Source: Chromatiaceae bacterium
GTDB lineage: Bacteria; Pseudomonadota; Gammaproteobacteria; Chromatiales; Chromatiaceae
Length of the DNA stretch: 64,000 bases
Assembly: GCA_024235215.1 (NCBI GenBank)
Contig: JACKMU010000008.1
Span: 186,001 to 250,000 of the forward strand
Direction: 5' to 3'
The position numbers and the translations under genes are program-made. Below, in pieces: positions 60,699-64,000 of this stretch. Position 1 is the stretch's first letter, and each line of letters starts with the position of its first letter. Under the pieces are notes generated by a model, which saw nothing but the letters and a program-made list of their open reading frames with translations, was not told the origin of the DNA and ran no database searches.

Positions 60699-61184
60699 AT
60701 GAGTGATCTAACCCATTTCAACCATACCGGTGACGCCCATATGGTGGACGTCGGCGGCAAAGAAACCAGCCACCGCATCGCCATAAGTGAAGGTCGCATC
60801 ATCATGCAGCCGCAGACACTGAAGATGATTCAACAGGGTAGCCACCACAAGGGGGATGTGCTTGGTATCGCCCGGATTGCCGGTATCATGGCTGCCAAAC
60901 GCACCGCCGACCTGATACCCCTCTGTCATCCTTTGTCACTGACCCATATCAGCATCGAGCTGACTCCCGACACTGAGCAGTCTGAAGTCTACTGTCGCGC
61001 GCGGGTGGAGACACATGGTCAGACCGGAGTAGAAATGGAGGCGCTCTGCGCTACTCAGGTGGCATTATTGACCATCTACGACATGTGCAAAGCAGTCGAC
61101 CGCGGCATGCAGATCGACCGGGTACGGCTACTTGAGAAGGCCGGCGGCAAATCGGGTCACTGGCAAAGAACAGAGGCCCAGTAA
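60699..61184 (+). CDS. moaC: Cyclic pyranopterin monophosphate synthase MoaC
   Basis: A protein of 161 residues that converts the MoaA product to cyclic pyranopterin monophosphate in molybdenum cofactor synthesis. It shows LTHFNHTGDAHMVDVGGKETSHRIA, KGDVLGIARIAGIMAAKRTADLIPLCHPLSLTHI, GQTGVEMEALCATQVALLTIYDMCKAVDRGM and LLEKAGGKSG, with the catalytic Lys and Asp. moaA and other partners are not in the window. The next gene starts 20 bases on. Confidence 0.96.
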   Translation: MSDLTHFNHTGDAHMVDVGGKETSHRIAISEGRIIMQPQTLKMIQQGSHHKGDVLGIARIAGIMAAKRTADLIPLCHPLSLTHISIELTPDTEQSEVYCRARVETHGQTGVEMEALCATQVALLTIYDMCKAVDRGMQIDRVRLLEKAGGKSGHWQRTEAQ

Positions 61185-61204
61185 TTCATTAAAGAGTCCG
61201 GCAC

Positions 61205-61864
61205 ATGAATCCTCTCTACCATCGTGCGCGCTTCTTCACCAGCGCCGCCAGACTCTGTCAGGCCCCACCAGACCAAGGATTCGAGGTGGCTTTCGCGGGC
61301 CGTTCCAATGCCGGGAAATCGAGTGCAATCAATGCGCTGACACAGCAGAGCCAGCTTGCGCGGACCAGTAAGACACCTGGCCGAACGCAGCTGCTGAACT
61401 TTTTTACTCTGGATACACAGCGCCGGCTGGTAGACCTTCCCGGTTACGGCTACGCCCAGGTGCCTGAAGCGGTGAAACAGCAGTGGCAACGGGAGATGAC
61501 CGCCTATTTGACGGGTCGAAAATCCCTTAGGGGCGTGGTGTTGCTGATGGATATTCGCCACCCGCTGAAGGAATTCGACCAGCAGATGGTGCAACTCTCC
61601 GAACAGATCCAGCTACCACTGCACATTCTACTGACCAAAGCGGACAAACTGAAATGGGGTGCGGCGAATCAGTCGCTGATGCAGCTGAGAAGCCAGTTAA
61701 GAGAGCGACACGAACGGATTAGCCTACAGCTCTTCTCAGCACTCAAGAGGCAGGGTATAACCGAACTGCACGCGCTTCTGGATGAGTGGTTCGAAATGAA
61801 AGATTCGGACAACGATTCAGCTCTGTCAGAAGATATCCAAGCAAAAAAAGATCCCGGTACCTAA
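61205..61864 (+). CDS. engB: Ribosome biogenesis GTPase EngB (YsxC/YihA)
   Basis: GTPase of 219 residues acting in large-subunit assembly. G1 is GRSNAGKSSAINAL, G2 the threonine of TPGRTQ, G3 DLPGYGYA, G4 TKAD. A short charged C-terminal extension (SDNDSALSEDIQAKKDPGT) is unusual but not unique. Convergent with polA, the neighbourhood that in enteric bacteria contains the small RNA Spot 42. Confidence 0.95.
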   Translation: MNPLYHRARFFTSAARLCQAPPDQGFEVAFAGRSNAGKSSAINALTQQSQLARTSKTPGRTQLLNFFTLDTQRRLVDLPGYGYAQVPEAVKQQWQREMTAYLTGRKSLRGVVLLMDIRHPLKEFDQQMVQLSEQIQLPLHILLTKADKLKWGAANQSLMQLRSQLRERHERISLQLFSALKRQGITELHALLDEWFEMKDSDNDSALSEDIQAKKDPGT

Positions 61865-62425
61865 GGGGGAGCAGGTATCCGGGATCTGGCGGTCCGGCAG
61901 GGGTGGCCGGACTCAGAGCACGCTCGGGGAGAAGCATGCCCCACGCCATATGGCGTTCAACAGATCAGACAGAGTGTAGCGGGGTTAGTTCCCGGACAGA
62001 ATGAAACTGTCCGGAGGCACCGAATCAACACCTCCTATCTCCCGGGCCTTTTGTTTCCAACATATTCCCGTCACTGTGGAGAAGGCTGTATTCCGGAGGT
62101 CAGAAAAATCGCCGCTGCAACCGGATTGGATACGCAATGGGCACATCTGTGCACCGCCACTCCGGTAATCTGCGGCAACGCTTGTAGAGGTGGGATGACC
62201 GACGGGTCGTCCGTGCGCTCTGAGACAATAAGATTTTGTACCTATTTAGCTGGCCTGCCCAAAAAAACGGGGCCAGCCAAATGGCGACATCGCTTTTTTT
62301 ATACCCGCAATTGCTGCGTAGGGTGGGTTATTTCGAACCGGCTTTCACCAGGATATAGAAAAAGAGGGAACCGGTTTACGTCAGTAAACTGCGCTCCGTG
62401 CGTACTTTTTGTTTCCGACACAGGC
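61865..62425. other. Hairpin-rich non-coding region between engB and polA
   Basis: 561 bases without a supported gene. Stem-loops include GTCCGGC/GCCGGAC (61892-61912), the palindrome ACGCCATATGGCGT (61943-61956), CCGGACAG/CTGTCCGG (61992-62014), GGAGG/CCTCC just after, then a T-rich CCTTTTGTTT (about 62047-62056), and further on GCTGGCC/GGCCAGC around an A7 tract (62249-62278) followed by T7 at 62294-62300, and GTTTAC-GTCA-GTAAAC (62375-62390). This could encode one or two small RNAs, see findings; none is proven. Confidence 0.5.
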
Positions 62426-64000
62426 TCAGTGCGCCTCATCCCAATTGTCACCCACCCCTACTTCGACCAGCAGAGGTATACGCAGGCTGGCAGCACCCTG
62501 CATCAACGATACGATCTGTTCTCTGGCCTGGGCGACAACCTCCTGCTCCACCTCGAACACTAACTCATCGTGGACCTGCATGATCATACGTACCGGCAAC
62601 CCACTCTGTTCGATCCAGAGGTCCAGTGCCAGCATGGCACGTTTGATGATGTCTGAGGCGGTTCCCTGCATCGGTGCGTTGATTGCGGTGCGTTCGGCAG
62701 CCGCCCGACGTTGCGCATTGCGCGACTGAATCTCGGGTAGATAGAGGCGGCGACCAAACACCGTCTCCACAAACCCTCGCGCATGTGCCGCTTCCCGGGT
62801 CCGTGCCATGAACTCACGCACACCAGGGTATCTGTCAAAGTAGCGATCCACATAATTCTGAGCGGCATTGCGCTCAATACCCAACTGTCGAGCAAGCCCA
62901 AAGGCCGACATACCGTAAATCAGCCCGAAATTGATCGCCTTCGCGGAGCGCCGCTGTTCTGCGCTTACCTGCTCCAGCGCATCCACGCCAAATACTTCGG
63001 CCGCAGTGGCGCGATGCACGTCCTGCCCCTGTGCAAATGCCAGCAGCAGGCCGGCATCTTCGGAGAGATGCGCCATGATACGCAACTCGATCTGAGAATA
63101 ATCGGCTGCCAGAATACGCCAACCAGGCTCGGCGACGAAGGCCTGCCTGATGCGGCGCCCTTCGGCACTACGCACCGGAATGTTCTGCAGATTCGGATCG
63201 GTCGAACTCAACCGACCGGTTGCAGCCACTGCCTGATGGTAGGAAGTGTGCACTCGGCCAGTATCTTTATCCACCATCCGCGGGAGCTTTTCGGTATAGG
63301 TCGATTTCAACTTAGCCAGACCGCGGTGCTCCAGAATCAGTGCCGGCAGCTCGAAACCCCGCTCTGCCAGTTCTTGCAGTACCGACTCCGCAGTCGAGGG
63401 CGCCCCTTTCGGGGTCTTGGAGATCACCGGCAGCTTCAATTGATCGAAAAAGATTTCGCCGATCTGTTTTGGCGACCCTAGGTTGAAGACACACCCAGCA
63501 GCAGCGTAGGCCTGTTGTTCCAACTCCAGCAGCCGCTTGCCCAGTTCCCTGCTTTGCGCTTCCAGCATCTCACTGTCGATGCGAACACCGCGCCGCTCCA
63601 TGCGCGACAATACTGGAACAAGCGGCATCTCAAGCTCGCGAAACAGTGTTTCGAGACTGGGCTCTGCTGCGATTTTCGGCCAGAGCTCATGATGTAGCCG
63701 CAGCGTGACATCTGCATCCTCCGCCGCATAGTGAGCAGCCTGCTCCAGCGCCACCTGATCGAAACGCAACTGCTGGGCGCCCTTACCAGCGATATCTTCG
63801 AATTTGATTGTGGTGTAATCGAGATACTTCTGCGCCAGGGAGTCCATATCATGGCGAGTAGCAGTGGCATCCAGCACATAGGATTCGAGCATGGTGTCGA
63901 ACGCTAACCCTCGCATGGCGATGCCATAGCGGGCCAACAGATTCATATCGTACTTGAGATTCTGCCCTAGCTTGAGGTGCCGTGGATCCTCAAGCAACGG
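62426..64000 (-). CDS. polA: DNA polymerase I, C-terminal part (N-terminus beyond window edge)
   Basis: The last 524 residues of Pol I, i.e. most of the Klenow fragment. The 3'-5' exonuclease domain is partly present with GQNLKYDMNLLARYGI, FDTMLESYVLDATATRHDMDSLA and the metal residues of HYAAEDADVTLRLH, so proofreading should be active. The polymerase has motif A ADYSQIELRIMAH, the O-helix RRSAKAINFGLIYGMSAFGLA, and motif C MQVHDELVFEVEQE. The 5' nuclease domain and start lie past position 64000. Convergent with engB. Confidence 0.96.
   Translation of the reverse strand, partial: PLLEDPRHLKLGQNLKYDMNLLARYGIAMRGLAFDTMLESYVLDATATRHDMDSLAQKYLDYTTIKFEDIAGKGAQQLRFDQVALEQAAHYAAEDADVTLRLHHELWPKIAAEPSLETLFRELEMPLVPVLSRMERRGVRIDSEMLEAQSRELGKRLLELEQQAYAAAGCVFNLGSPKQIGEIFFDQLKLPVISKTPKGAPSTAESVLQELAERGFELPALILEHRGLAKLKSTYTEKLPRMVDKDTGRVHTSYHQAVAATGRLSSTDPNLQNIPVRSAEGRRIRQAFVAEPGWRILAADYSQIELRIMAHLSEDAGLLLAFAQGQDVHRATAAEVFGVDALEQVSAEQRRSAKAINFGLIYGMSAFGLARQLGIERNAAQNYVDRYFDRYPGVREFMARTREAAHARGFVETVFGRRLYLPEIQSRNAQRRAAAERTAINAPMQGTASDIIKRAMLALDLWIEQSGLPVRMIMQVHDELVFEVEQEVVAQAREQIVSLMQGAASLRIPLLVEVGVGDNWDEAH

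Noticed and set aside
62305..62330. GCTGCGTAGGGTGGGTTA segment as part of a specific small RNA
   Set aside because: Similar GTAGGGTGGGTT segments are scattered in many bacterial genomes as a short dispersed repeat, and only one copy is present here; no separate feature is claimed.

Overview
The window reads as chromosome of a gammaproteobacterium, probably a chemolithoautotrophic or symbiotic sulfur oxidiser of the Chromatiales/Sedimenticola/Thiodiazotropha kind. The evidence is a Crp very close to enterobacterial Crp next to a yhfA-type OsmC gene, gamma-type Coq7, TtcA, MinCDE and FtsN-like proteins, the engB-polA neighbourhood, and a pyrophosphate-centred sugar phosphate cluster (PPi-phosphofructokinase, H+-pumping pyrophosphatase, soluble pyrophosphatase) of the type tied to an economised Calvin cycle in thiotrophic bacteria. 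The species call is inference. No prophage, integrase, CRISPR array, rRNA operon or transposase gene was seen.

Layout. 1-2.8 kb: truncated branched-chain amino acid binding protein, a porin with a good promoter, tRNA-Gln(CUG). 2.8-4.3 kb: a four-helix-bundle (23S-IVP family) gene lodged between tRNA-Gln and rpsI-rplM, bracketed by arrays of CTAGNNN heptamers. 4.5-9.7 kb: GlcF-like Fe-S protein, coq7, a DUF885 protein whose metal site is degenerate, yhfA and crp around a Crp operator. 9.7-16.1 kb: envelope proteins (pseudopilin-like, NfeD, QmcA, TraB family, lipoprotein, AI-2E family) and ttcA. 16.3-26.4 kb: an unknown gene, a 1285-residue FAD/Fe-S oxidoreductase, PilZ, phosphohexomutase, NnrU-like protein, PPK2, ClC channel. 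26.5-31.8 kb: methyltransferase, Fur-controlled feoABC, lipoprotein. 31.8-37.8 kb: ftsN-like, argS, priA, DnaA boxes, fructosamine kinase. 37.8-42 kb: aapJQMP amino acid ABC transporter. 42.3-52.4 kb: DUF3530 gene, rpe-gph, a likely trp leader peptide, trpE, minCDE, trpGD and trpC. 52.4-60 kb: fused TRAP permease and the pyrophosphate cluster. 60-64 kb: phosphodiesterase, moaC, engB and the C-terminal two thirds of polA, with a hairpin-rich gap between the last two.

The most unusual signals are not ordinary genes. (1) CTAGNNN arrays sit on both sides of the four-helix-bundle gene and run into its stop codon and the rpsI stop codon. (2) Three 166-bp elements with terminal inverted repeats fold end to end as imperfect palindromes. 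Two are base-identical although 6.3 kb apart; the third differs internally but keeps its apical stem by compensating changes. (3) The minCDE operon is inserted inside the trp operon, with minE and trpG overlapping, downstream of an unannotated 18-codon leader peptide ending in a Trp-rich run. Starts were moved from the longest reading frame wherever a ribosome binding site or family alignment favoured an internal codon; minD and feoB use TTG.
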